64,000 bases of DNA, taken from assembly GCA_947503365.1 (NCBI GenBank), contig CANNDT010000012.1, forward strand, positions 4,646 to 68,645. The letters run 5' to 3'. Position numbers and translations under genes: made by a program. This document shows positions 42,852 through 51,200 of the stretch, piece by piece. The stretch is from CANNDT01 sp945876205. Lineage in GTDB: Bacteria > Acidobacteriota > Vicinamibacteria > Vicinamibacterales > UBA2999. Below the pieces are notes generated by a model that made no database searches, had not been told where the DNA came from, and saw nothing but the letters and a program-made list of their open reading frames with translations. Within the stretch, counting starts at the first letter, position 1; each line of letters opens with the position of its first letter.

Positions 42852-44024
42852 ATGCCTAGCGCGAAGGCTTCTTTTCGCCGAATGATCAGCGCGTCCTGTG
42901 CGCTTGCGCTCGCGACGACGCTCGTGGCCGCCGCACCGCAGCAGGCGCAGGCGCCCGCGCCCGCGCCCGCACCGCCGGCCCAGCAATTCAAGAACGTACA
43001 GGTTCTGAAGGACATTCCCTTCAACCAGATGAACCCCTCGATGCACCTGATCGCGGCCCAGCTCGGCGTGGGCTGCAATTACTGCCACGTCTGGGAGCAA
43101 TGGGAGCGAGACGACAAGCCGGAGAAGCAGGTGGCCCGCGCGATGATGGCGATGACGGCTGCGCTCAACCGGAGCTCGTTCGGTGCAAAACAGATGGTCA
43201 CGTGCTACACGTGCCATCGGGGCTCGCCGAAGCCAGCCACCATGGTGGCCCTGCCCGTTCCCGCGCCGCCGCATTACAGCCTCCCTGAGCCCCCGCCGCC
43301 CCCGCCGCCGCTGCCGGAGGTCGACGAGATCCTCACCAAGTACGTGACCGCGCTCGGGGGGGAACAGGCGCTTCGAAAGATTACGAGCCGCGTGGTCACG
43401 GGCAAGCGTGACGTTCCGCTGGGACCCGCGGGTCTTGACCCCATGCCCGGCGAGTTCACGATCTACCAGAAGGCACCGAATCTGATGCTGAGCGTCTCTC
43501 GCACCGGGCGGGCCACGATCTCCGACGGTTTCGACGGCACGACGGCATGGGCACAGAATGCGGCGGGCGGAGTGAACGCGCTGCCAAGCCCCGATCAGGG
43601 ACGCGCAAGGCGGAGCGCGAGCCTGTACGAGGCGCTGGAACTGAAGCAGAACTACCTGCGCATGGACGTGGCCGCCATCGACAAGGTGGGCACGCGCGAA
43701 GCCTATGTCGTCGTGGGGTATCCGGAAAACGATACGCCCGAGCGGCTGTATTTCGACAGGCAGACGGGGCTGCTGCTGCGGCGCGCCGTGTACCTGGACA
43801 CCGCCATGGGTCCGAGTCCGTTCCAGGTGGAATTCGAGGACTATCGCGATGTTGGAGGGATCAAGATGCCCTTTCTGATTCGCATGAATCCTGCGGGCCA
43901 GCGGCTGGAGCTCGGTACGAGCTCTACGTTCCGCGTGGACCGGATCCAGATCGGCGTGGCGATTGACGACAGCACGTTCGTGAAGCCACAACCGCGGCCC
44001 AGGCCGACCGCACCGGGCCAGTAG
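42852..44024 (+). CDS. Diheme c-type cytochrome fused to LolA-like domain
   Basis: 390 residues. After a signal peptide and Pro/Ala-rich linker, the cytochrome domain has C75-x2-C78-H79 ('CNYCHVW') and C118-x2-C121-H122 ('CYTCHRG'). A proline run ('PEPPPPPPPLPEV') separates it from the LolA-like part ('LTKYVTALGGEQALRKITS', 'YFDRQTGLLLRRAVY', 'DYRDVGGIKMPFLIRM'). The layout is the same as at 41209 and 51201. Its Met axial ligands cannot be assigned by eye. Probably a periplasmic electron carrier. Confidence 0.85.
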   Translation: MPSAKASFRRMISASCALALATTLVAAAPQQAQAPAPAPAPPAQQFKNVQVLKDIPFNQMNPSMHLIAAQLGVGCNYCHVWEQWERDDKPEKQVARAMMAMTAALNRSSFGAKQMVTCYTCHRGSPKPATMVALPVPAPPHYSLPEPPPPPPPLPEVDEILTKYVTALGGEQALRKITSRVVTGKRDVPLGPAGLDPMPGEFTIYQKAPNLMLSVSRTGRATISDGFDGTTAWAQNAAGGVNALPSPDQGRARRSASLYEALELKQNYLRMDVAAIDKVGTREAYVVVGYPENDTPERLYFDRQTGLLLRRAVYLDTAMGPSPFQVEFEDYRDVGGIKMPFLIRMNPAGQRLELGTSSTFRVDRIQIGVAIDDSTFVKPQPRPRPTAPGQ

Positions 44025-44070
44025 CGCACGTCGGGAGCCCGAGAGACGGCGCGGCGGCTCACTGCGGGGC

Positions 44071-44116
44071 ATACCGAGGTTCCGGTATTGTCGCGAGCGA
44101 TGCGATCGAGCCTAAT
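44071..44116 (+). promoter_or_regulatory. Palindromic operator overlapping a promoter
   Basis: ATACCGAGGTTCCGGTAT (44071-44088) overlaps TTGTCG (44088-44093); a 17-bp spacer and CCTAAT (44111-44116) follow. The receptor start at 44162 lies 45 bp further on. Same geometry as at 39663, with six of seven arm pairs intact. Confidence 0.6.
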
Positions 44117-44161
44117 GACACCCCTGTCGGACGTGATACAGCTCCAAGGAGAGTGAGATAC

Positions 44162-47100
44162 ATGGCTAGATCTGCCCGAATCTTGGCGCTTTTGGCCGGG
44201 ATTGTCCTGCTTCCCGCGGCGGTTTTCGCGCAGGCGTCCATCGCCGGCACCGCCAAAGACGCGTCTGGTGCGGTCCTTCCCGGCGTGACCGTCGAAGTGG
44301 CCAGTCCGGTACTGATTGAAAAAGTGCGGTCTGTCGTGACCGATGGCAGTGGCGCCTACCGGATCATCGATCTGCGACCGGGGCCGTACACCGTCACCTT
44401 CACGCTGGCCGGCTTCAATACCTACAAGCGCGAGGGCATTGAGCTGACTGGGTCGATCACGGTCGTGGTCGACGGCGAGTTGAAGGTCGGCGCGCTCGAG
44501 GAGACGATTACCGTTACCGGCGAGGCGCCAGTCGTGGACGTGCAGAGCACGACCAGGCAGCGGGTCATCGGCAGCGACGTCATCGATGCCATTCCGACAG
44601 GCCGCAGCTTCGCGACGCTGGGCGTGCTCATCCCGGGCATCAACTCGAGCGGCAACGACGTGGGCGGCAGCCTCGGCGACCCGCAGGCCAGCGTCGCGGC
44701 CCACGGCGGCCGGTCCAACGATCAGCGCATCCTGCAGAACGGATTGCCCATCAACGACCTGCAGACGGCCGGCGCGGGCCAGAGCGGTGCGGTGCCCAAC
44801 GTCGGCGCCGCCGCCGAAATGGCACTCGACTTCTCGTCGCAGTCGGCCGAGCAGAGCACCGGCGGGGTGTACATCAACCTGATCCCGCGGGATGGCGGCA
44901 ACACGTTCAAGAGCTCGACCTTCCTGGGGTTTGCCAACGAGCACATGGCGGGCAGCAACTTCACGCAGCGCGTGAAGGACCAGGGGCTGACCTCGGTCGG
45001 CAGCATCGCCAAGAACTGGGACTTCAACCCCGGTTTCGGCGGACCGCTCAAGGAGGACAAGCTGTGGTTCTACGCGACGTTCCGCTACGAGGGGGCGAAG
45101 AACTACGCGGCGGGGATGTTCCCTAACAAGAACGCGTTCAAGCCGAATGTCTGGACGTATGAGGCCGACACGAGCCGGAAGACCTATGGGCTGGTCACGG
45201 ACCTCGAGGATGCGCAGCTCCGCGCGACGTACCAGGCGACACAGAACCAGAAGTTCGCGTTCACCTACGCGAACAACCTGCACTGCCGCTGCCCGTTCAA
45301 CGTCAGCTCCACGCTGTCGCCTGAGGCGGCCAGCGACCGGCGCTTCCCGGTGCAGCGGACGCTCATCGGCGAGTGGAAATCGCCGGTGACGAACAGGCTG
45401 CTGGCCGAGGCGACCGTGTTCCACAAGACGCTGCGGTGGGGCACGATGCACCTGCGGCCGAACTCCGGTGGCGGCTCGCTCGACGAGGACGTCTTCGAGG
45501 GCATCACTCCGGAGCAGATCGCGCTCTATCCGACGCTCGTGGGTGTGACCGAGCAGTCGAACGGCCTCAACTATCATGGGCCGGGCACGAACTCGAACGG
45601 TGTGCTGGGCGCCTTCAACAGCACATATGTGCCGAATTACACCTACCGTGTCGCCCTGTCGTTCGTGACCGGCGCGCACAACGCGAAGTTCGGTCTCCAG
45701 GACTCTTTTGGCTACCTGAAGGCGACGACCTACGCGTATGAGGTGCCGTACCGGTACCGCTTCCTCAACGGCGTGCCGAACCAGATCACGCAGTTTGCGA
45801 CGCCCTTCACCTCGAAGAGCGACCAGCAGCACGATATGGGCATCTTCGCCCAGGACAAGTGGACCATCAGCCGCGTCACGCTGACCGGCGCGCTGCGGTT
45901 CGACTATTACAAGAGCAACTATCCCGAGCAGACGCTCGGGCCGGCACCCCTCGTGCCGAACCGCAACTGGACGTTTCCCGCCGAGGCGAATCTCGACTGG
46001 AAGGACTTCACGTTCCGCTCGGGAGCGGCCTACGACGTCGGCGGCAACGGAAAGACCGCGGTCAGGATCTCGCTCAACAAGTACCTCGGCGGCCAGGCGC
46101 TCGGCGGGTTCGGGTCCAACACCAACCCCGTGGCCCGGCTCGCCAACACCACCACGCGCGGGTGGACCGACACCAACGGCGACTTCCGCCCCGATTGCGA
46201 GCTGACCAACCCCGCCGCCAACGGGGAATGCCGCCAGATCGACAACGCCGCGTTCGGGCGGCAGGTGAGCACCCAGGTGCGAGACCTGGACCTGCGCACC
46301 GGCTGGGGCAAGCGCTCGTTCAACTATGAGTTCGCCACGGGCGTGCAGCGGGAGATCTTCCCGCGGGTATCGGTGGACGTCGGCTACTTCCGCCGCTGGT
46401 ACGGCAATTTCTCGGCGACTGACGACCTGAACCTCTCGCCCGCGGACTTCGATTCGTACAGCATCACGGTGCCCACCAATTCGCGCCTCCCGGGCGGCGG
46501 CGGTAACACCATCAGTGGCATCCCTGCGTTGAAGGCGTCGGCTTTCGGCCGCGCGCCGAACAACCAGATTCAGCTGGCGAAGAATTTCGGCAAGCAGATC
46601 CAGCACTGGAACGGGGTGGACGTCAACCTCCAGGCTCGCCTGCCGAATGGCCTGATGCTGCAGGGCGGCACGAGCACGGGCAGGACGACTGACGACAACT
46701 GCGAGATCCTCGCCAAGCTTCCCGAGATGGCGTGGTCGCCCGCGGGCCCGGTGGCGTCGACGTCGACTGAGTTCTGCCACGTGGAAACACCGTGGCAGAC
46801 GCAGTTCAAGGCGCTCGGCTCCTACACGATTCCCCGCGTCGACGTGCAGGTAGCTGCGACGTTCCAGAGCATTCCCGGAAACGCGCTGTCGGCGGCGCTC
46901 ATCGTGCCGAGCGCCGTGATCCAGCAGTCCCTCGGTCGGCCGCTCGCGGGTGGCGGGGCCAACAACACGATCAACCTGATTCCGGCCATCGGCCAGGCGA
47001 ACAATCAGCCCATCCCCGTGCTCGGGGCTGCGGGGCCAACCACCAGCACGCTCTTCGGCGAGCGCCTCAACCAGCTCGACGTGCGGGTCGGGAAAGCGAT

Positions 47101-47260
47101 CCGCGTCGGAGCGCGACGGGCGACGCTCAACCTCGACATGTACAACCTGACGAACGTGGACACCATCACGGGCACGAACAACAATTACGCGACGTTGTGG
47201 CGGCCCACGGGGATTCTGCAGGCGCGCTTTTTCAGGGTCAGCACGCAGATCGAGTTCTGA
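44162..47260 (+). CDS. TonB-dependent receptor with carboxypeptidase-regulatory domain
   Basis: 1,032 residues; ATG 44162 has AAGGAGAG upstream, and GTG 44153 lies inside that site. Signal peptide ends 'AVFAQ'. Carboxypeptidase-regulatory domain at about 25-110 ('GTAKDASGAVLPGVTVEV', 'GAYRIIDLRPGPYTVTF'), plug ('SVAAHGGRSNDQRILQNG'), then a barrel ending 'RVSTQIEF'. It is closest to the receptor at 9860 and to the partial one at 1-2027. It heads the second copy of the receptor/MBL/DLTGxW/DLTGxW operon. Confidence 0.95.
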   Translation: MARSARILALLAGIVLLPAAVFAQASIAGTAKDASGAVLPGVTVEVASPVLIEKVRSVVTDGSGAYRIIDLRPGPYTVTFTLAGFNTYKREGIELTGSITVVVDGELKVGALEETITVTGEAPVVDVQSTTRQRVIGSDVIDAIPTGRSFATLGVLIPGINSSGNDVGGSLGDPQASVAAHGGRSNDQRILQNGLPINDLQTAGAGQSGAVPNVGAAAEMALDFSSQSAEQSTGGVYINLIPRDGGNTFKSSTFLGFANEHMAGSNFTQRVKDQGLTSVGSIAKNWDFNPGFGGPLKEDKLWFYATFRYEGAKNYAAGMFPNKNAFKPNVWTYEADTSRKTYGLVTDLEDAQLRATYQATQNQKFAFTYANNLHCRCPFNVSSTLSPEAASDRRFPVQRTLIGEWKSPVTNRLLAEATVFHKTLRWGTMHLRPNSGGGSLDEDVFEGITPEQIALYPTLVGVTEQSNGLNYHGPGTNSNGVLGAFNSTYVPNYTYRVALSFVTGAHNAKFGLQDSFGYLKATTYAYEVPYRYRFLNGVPNQITQFATPFTSKSDQQHDMGIFAQDKWTISRVTLTGALRFDYYKSNYPEQTLGPAPLVPNRNWTFPAEANLDWKDFTFRSGAAYDVGGNGKTAVRISLNKYLGGQALGGFGSNTNPVARLANTTTRGWTDTNGDFRPDCELTNPAANGECRQIDNAAFGRQVSTQVRDLDLRTGWGKRSFNYEFATGVQREIFPRVSVDVGYFRRWYGNFSATDDLNLSPADFDSYSITVPTNSRLPGGGGNTISGIPALKASAFGRAPNNQIQLAKNFGKQIQHWNGVDVNLQARLPNGLMLQGGTSTGRTTDDNCEILAKLPEMAWSPAGPVASTSTEFCHVETPWQTQFKALGSYTIPRVDVQVAATFQSIPGNALSAALIVPSAVIQQSLGRPLAGGGANNTINLIPAIGQANNQPIPVLGAAGPTTSTLFGERLNQLDVRVGKAIRVGARRATLNLDMYNLTNVDTITGTNNNYATLWRPTGILQARFFRVSTQIEF

Positions 47261-47271
47261 CCGGGGTCGGC

Positions 47272-47297
47272 GGGGCGGGTCCGTTCGGACCCGCCCC
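47272..47297. repeat. Strong GC hairpin between receptor and MBL genes
   Basis: GGGGCGGGTCC, loop GTTC, GGACCCGCCCC: an 11-bp perfect stem. No T-run follows, so it is more likely an mRNA-stabilising or attenuating hairpin than a full terminator. The inner 9 bp match the hairpin at 60168-60189. Confidence 0.6.
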
Positions 47298-47333
47298 AGC
47301 CGCCATCCGGTTCCTTCAGGATTCCAGGAAGAG

Positions 47334-48353
47334 ATGTCTATCTTGAAACGGTACGGGCTACTTGCCATTGCCACCGCACTTTTCGCGGTGGCGTGGACGC
47401 AGGGTGCGCAGGCGCAGCAGCGTCCCCCGAACGGAGACATCGAGATTGTTCCTGTCCGGGACAACTTCTACATGCTGGCGGGTGCCGGGGCGAACATCGG
47501 CGTCCTCGTCGGTCCAGATGGCTTCATCGTCGTCGATACCGGCTCGGCGGCGGCGGCGGACAAGGTGCTGCAGGCGCTCGACACCCTGGCCGACCGGCAC
47601 AAGGTCATGGTGCAGGGCGCGGCCGTGCGCCCGAAGATCCGGTACATATTCAACACCAGCGCTCATCCGGATCATGTCGGCGGCAATGAGAAGCTCTCGA
47701 GATCTGGTCTCACCATCTTTCCAGGTGGAGCGGGCGCAGGCCTGGGTTCCGTGGTGGCCAATCAGGGGGGCGCGGCGATCCTGGCCCACGACAACGTCAC
47801 GCAGCGGATGGGCGAGGAATTCCCGGTCGCCGCATGGCCGACCGAAGGCTATACCGGCCGGATGCGGTCCTACTTCGTCAACGGCGACGGCATGCAGTTC
47901 CTCTATCAGCCGGCAGCCTACTCCGATGGCGACAGCGTCGTCGCGTTTCGTCGCGCCGACGTGATCATGACGGGCGAGATCTTCGACATGACGCGGTTCC
48001 CGATCATCGACCTGGACAAAGGCGGCAGTATCAAGGGCGAGATCGACGCCCTGAACCGCCTGGTTGACATGGCGATTCCGCCTGTCCCGCTCGTGTGGCA
48101 GGAAGGCCGTACCTACGTGATCCCCGCGCGCGGCCGCGTCAGCGATCAGGCGGACCTGGTTGAATACCGGGACATGGTCGTCTACGTGCGCGACGTCATC
48201 GACGACATGATCAAGAGCGGCATGACGCTCGACCAGATCAAGAAGGCCGATCCGACGCTGGCGTATCGCCCCCGATTCGGGGCGACGTCTGGTCCATGGA
48301 CGACGGACATGTTCGTCGAGGCGGTCTACAAGAGCCTGACGGCCAAGCCGTAG
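47334..48353 (+). CDS. Secreted MBL-fold protein with largely lost metal site
   Basis: 339 residues. AGGAAGAG precedes ATG. Signal peptide ends 'QGAQAQ'. The fold is intact ('VGPDGFIVVDTGS', 'FNTSAHPDHVGGN', 'VIMTGEIFDM'), but the zinc ligands are mutated: HxHxDH reads S109-x-H111-x-D113-H114, 'AxHTDGD' reads 'AAYSDGD', and 'PGHG' reads 'PARG'. It keeps fewer His ligands than its paralog at 2051 at two late sites and more at the first. Hydrolase activity is doubtful; a binding role is possible. Genomic position is the same as in the first operon. Confidence 0.9.
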   Translation: MSILKRYGLLAIATALFAVAWTQGAQAQQRPPNGDIEIVPVRDNFYMLAGAGANIGVLVGPDGFIVVDTGSAAAADKVLQALDTLADRHKVMVQGAAVRPKIRYIFNTSAHPDHVGGNEKLSRSGLTIFPGGAGAGLGSVVANQGGAAILAHDNVTQRMGEEFPVAAWPTEGYTGRMRSYFVNGDGMQFLYQPAAYSDGDSVVAFRRADVIMTGEIFDMTRFPIIDLDKGGSIKGEIDALNRLVDMAIPPVPLVWQEGRTYVIPARGRVSDQADLVEYRDMVVYVRDVIDDMIKSGMTLDQIKKADPTLAYRPRFGATSGPWTTDMFVEAVYKSLTAKP

Positions 48354-48379
48354 GCCGTTCATCACACGAGCCCATCTTC

Positions 48380-49168
48380 ATGAAGTCACGAACGCGCGCA
48401 ATCTCTCTGACGATCACCGCTCTCGCTCTCTCGGTGGTGCTTGGCGCCGGGGTCGACGCCCAGGGGCGCGGCGGCCGCCAGGGCGGGCCGGCGTCGGCGC
48501 CGCCGACCCCGCAAGCGGAGGCGCCCATCGACCTTACAGGTAACTGGGTCGCGGTCATCTCCGAAGACTGGCGTTGGCGGATGATCACGCCTCCGAAGGG
48601 CGACCATCCCAGCATTGCGATGACGCCGGAAGGCTTGAAGGTTGCCGACAGCTGGGACCCGGCCAAGGACGAAGCGGCCGGCGAACAGTGCCGCTCCTAC
48701 GGTGCGCCTGGGCTGATGCGTGGCCCCATTCGCATGCGCATCAGCTGGCTGGATGGCAACACCCTCAAGGTCGAAACCGATTACGGGATGCAGACCCGGC
48801 TGTTTCATTTCGGCAACTGGACCGCCCCTGGTGGCCCGTCGACGTGGCAGGGAAACTCGCTCGCCAGGTGGGAGATGTCGCGCGGTCGTGGAGGCCCTGA
48901 TGCGCCGAGGACGGGCAGCCTGACCGTGATGACCGATCGCCTGCGGCCGGGGTACCTGCGCAAGAACGGCGTGCCCTACGGCGCCGACGCCAAGCTGACG
49001 GAGTTCTGGGACCTGACGGCCGAGGAGAACGGGACTCGCTGGATTGTCATCACCAGCATTGTGCACGACCCCAGGTACCTCCTCGTGCCCTTCACCACCG
49101 CGCTGCATTTCAAGAAGGAAGCCGACGGCGCGAAGTGGGATCCGACGCCGTGCTCGGCGCGTTGGTAG
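48380..49168 (+). CDS. Secreted protein of the 'DL(S/T)GxW' group (EDWRWRM subtype)
   Basis: 262 residues from ATG 48380, chosen because it places the signal peptide ('ISLTITALALSVVLGAGVDAQ') at the N-terminus. The mature part has 'PIDLTGNWVAVISEDWRWRM', 'WDPAKDEAAGEQCRSYGAPG' and the terminal 'KWDPTPCSARW'. It is the paralog of the gene at 3069. Function unknown; the two invariant cysteines may pair. It lies 26 bp after the MBL gene. Confidence 0.85.
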   Translation: MKSRTRAISLTITALALSVVLGAGVDAQGRGGRQGGPASAPPTPQAEAPIDLTGNWVAVISEDWRWRMITPPKGDHPSIAMTPEGLKVADSWDPAKDEAAGEQCRSYGAPGLMRGPIRMRISWLDGNTLKVETDYGMQTRLFHFGNWTAPGGPSTWQGNSLARWEMSRGRGGPDAPRTGSLTVMTDRLRPGYLRKNGVPYGADAKLTEFWDLTAEENGTRWIVITSIVHDPRYLLVPFTTALHFKKEADGAKWDPTPCSARW

Positions 49169-49191
49169 GACGTCTTCAAGGAGCCGAGGTC

Positions 49192-50214
49192 ATGACGCAT
49201 TTCATCCGAGTTTCCATAATCGCGAGCGTGGCGTTCGTGCTGGCGCTGGCGAGCGCTCCTGCGTTCGCGCAGGTCGACCTCAACGGCGGCTGGGTGTCGC
49301 TCGAGCACGAGGACTGGATCGAGCGCGCGCCAGGTTCGGACCCGGTCGACTACACCGGTCTCGCGCTGAGCGACGCGGGACGCGCGAAGGCGCTGTCGTA
49401 CACGTACGCGCAGCTCGCCATGCTCGAGCGCCAGTGCCTCTACTACACTCCGCAGTACGTCGTATGGGGACCGCAGGGCCTTCGCATCTGGAGCGAATCG
49501 GATCCGGTCCGCGGCAACGTGGTGGCGTGGAAGATCAGCGCCGCGGTCGATCGCGACATCGTCACGATCTGGATGGACGGACGTCCGCATCCGTCCGAGA
49601 ACGCGTTCTATCCGTTCTCCGGGTTCACGACGGGGCGCTGGGACGGTGACGTCCTGGTCGCCCACACGAGCCACATCAAGGCCGGATATCTGCGCCGTAA
49701 CGGCGTGGGGAGCAGCGACAAGGCGACCGCGGACTGGCGCATCTTCCGGCACGGCGATTTCCTGACGGTCATGGTGATCGTCAACGACCCGGTCTATCTG
49801 ATCGAGCCGGACGTCGTGACGCGTGTCTGGGCACTGGACCCGAAATCGAACATGTCGACGACGTCGACCCCGTGCGTGCCCGTGTCGGAGTTGCCGCGGA
49901 TCGACGAGATCGGCGTCGTCCCGCACCACCTTCCGGGAAAGAACCCGGACGTGAACGAGCTGACCGAGCGGTACGGCATTCCGCGCGAAGCGGTGCTCGG
50001 CTTCCCGGAAACGCTCTATCCCGAATACCGGAAGAAGCTGAAGGCCGAGACCTTCACGAACCGCAATCAGTGCAACAGGTACTGCTGCGGGTGGGTGGGG
50101 CTCGGCGACCCGGGCTCGTCGGCACCAGGGTTGAGCTGCATCACCAACGGCACGGACAAGCCCAACTTCACGCCGCTCGGCAATCCGTTCATTCCACCGC
50201 CGCCGAGGTGGTAG
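49192..50214 (+). CDS. Secreted protein of the 'DL(S/T)GxW' group (EDWxERxPG subtype)
   Basis: 340 residues; ATG 49192 has AAGGAG 8 nt upstream. Signal peptide ends 'APAFAQ', mature start 'VDLNGGWVSLEHEDWIERAPG'. It shares 'PQGLRIWSES', 'WMDGRPHPSENAFYPFSGF', 'RYGIPREAVLGFPETLYPEYRKKL' (landmarks) and 'QCNRYCCGW' with the gene at 3872. It is the fourth gene of the duplicated operon. Function unknown. Confidence 0.85.
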   Translation: MTHFIRVSIIASVAFVLALASAPAFAQVDLNGGWVSLEHEDWIERAPGSDPVDYTGLALSDAGRAKALSYTYAQLAMLERQCLYYTPQYVVWGPQGLRIWSESDPVRGNVVAWKISAAVDRDIVTIWMDGRPHPSENAFYPFSGFTTGRWDGDVLVAHTSHIKAGYLRRNGVGSSDKATADWRIFRHGDFLTVMVIVNDPVYLIEPDVVTRVWALDPKSNMSTTSTPCVPVSELPRIDEIGVVPHHLPGKNPDVNELTERYGIPREAVLGFPETLYPEYRKKLKAETFTNRNQCNRYCCGWVGLGDPGSSAPGLSCITNGTDKPNFTPLGNPFIPPPPRW

Positions 50215-50234
50215 CAGCGTCAGGGGTTATTTAC

Positions 50235-51104
50235 ATGCGAATTCACGGAACGCCGATCGCGGCAACGGCGGTCTTCATTGCCGCATTCTCGGTGTTTCTC
50301 GTCGCGCAGGCGCCGCCGCCGGTAACGCGAATGGAGCCATCCGACGCCGACCTGGCGCGGCCGAACTTTCTCCCGCTCGGTCCTCCCGCGAGCCTGAAGC
50401 CGTCGAAGGTGCCGGATCTGTCCGGCGACTGGTCGCTCGTCAATTTCGGCCAGAGTCTCAGCGCCGCCGATCCTGGCGGGCGCCTGCGCGGCAAGGAGCC
50501 CGACATTCCGTACAAGCCGTGGGCCCTCGCCAAGACGATGTCGGAATTCCCTCCGACGGGACCGGATGCCAACTTCGAGCAGAATACCGATCCGAATATT
50601 CACTACTGCGAACCACTCGGGCTCGGGCGTATCTACATGTACCCGGCGAAGACGAAGTTCATCCAGACACCGGAAGCCGTGTACATCCTGCACGAGCTCG
50701 GCCCGGCGTTTCGCGTCGTCTGGCTGAATGCGAAGCATCCCGAGGATCCGGACCCCCAGTACTGGGGGCACTCGATCGGCTGGTACGAGAACGACAACAC
50801 GCTGGTGGTCGACACCGTCGGCGCGAACGACAAGTCGTGGCTCGACCAGCTCGGTCATCCGCGGACCGAGCGGATGCACTTCATCGAGCGCTATACGCGC
50901 GTGGACGCCACCTCGATGTCGCTCGACATGACCGTCGACGATCCCGGAGCCTACACGGCGCCGTGGCCGGGCAAGCGCGCCTTCAAGACATCGCCCACCG
51001 GCTTCATGCGGTATATGTGGGTCTGCTCCGTCCGGGACAACTACGAGCACTACGAGAAGGTGGGCAAGGCGGGGAACGCCGGCGAAACCAGCTTCAAGAA
51101 GTAG
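50235..51104 (+). CDS. Secreted protein of the 'PDLSGDW' group
   Basis: 289 residues. Signal peptide (residues 1 to about 24, 'FLVAQ'), then 'KVPDLSGDWSLVNFGQ'. It is closest to the gene at 13202: shared 'PYKPWALAKTM', 'LGRIYMYPAKTKFIQTPEAVYILHELGP', 'GHSIGWYENDNTLVVDTVG', 'FIERYTRVD' and 'CSVRDNYEHYEKVGKAG' (landmarks). Function unknown. Its start lies 20 bp after the previous gene, so the second operon extends at least to here. Confidence 0.85.
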   Translation: MRIHGTPIAATAVFIAAFSVFLVAQAPPPVTRMEPSDADLARPNFLPLGPPASLKPSKVPDLSGDWSLVNFGQSLSAADPGGRLRGKEPDIPYKPWALAKTMSEFPPTGPDANFEQNTDPNIHYCEPLGLGRIYMYPAKTKFIQTPEAVYILHELGPAFRVVWLNAKHPEDPDPQYWGHSIGWYENDNTLVVDTVGANDKSWLDQLGHPRTERMHFIERYTRVDATSMSLDMTVDDPGAYTAPWPGKRAFKTSPTGFMRYMWVCSVRDNYEHYEKVGKAGNAGETSFKK

Positions 51105-51200
51105 GGTTGGGAAAACTCCGCATTGACGGAAGTAGGTTCGCAGGAACGATAATCGGCGCGGATCGCCGATCGCTGCTCGCGACGGCCTCGAGGAGGAAGA

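Noticed and set aside
43841..47464. 1,207-residue minus-strand open frame
   Set aside because: It is antisense to the receptor, cytochrome and MBL genes, rich in Arg/His/Val, and has no signal peptide or domain; it is a GC-bias artefact.
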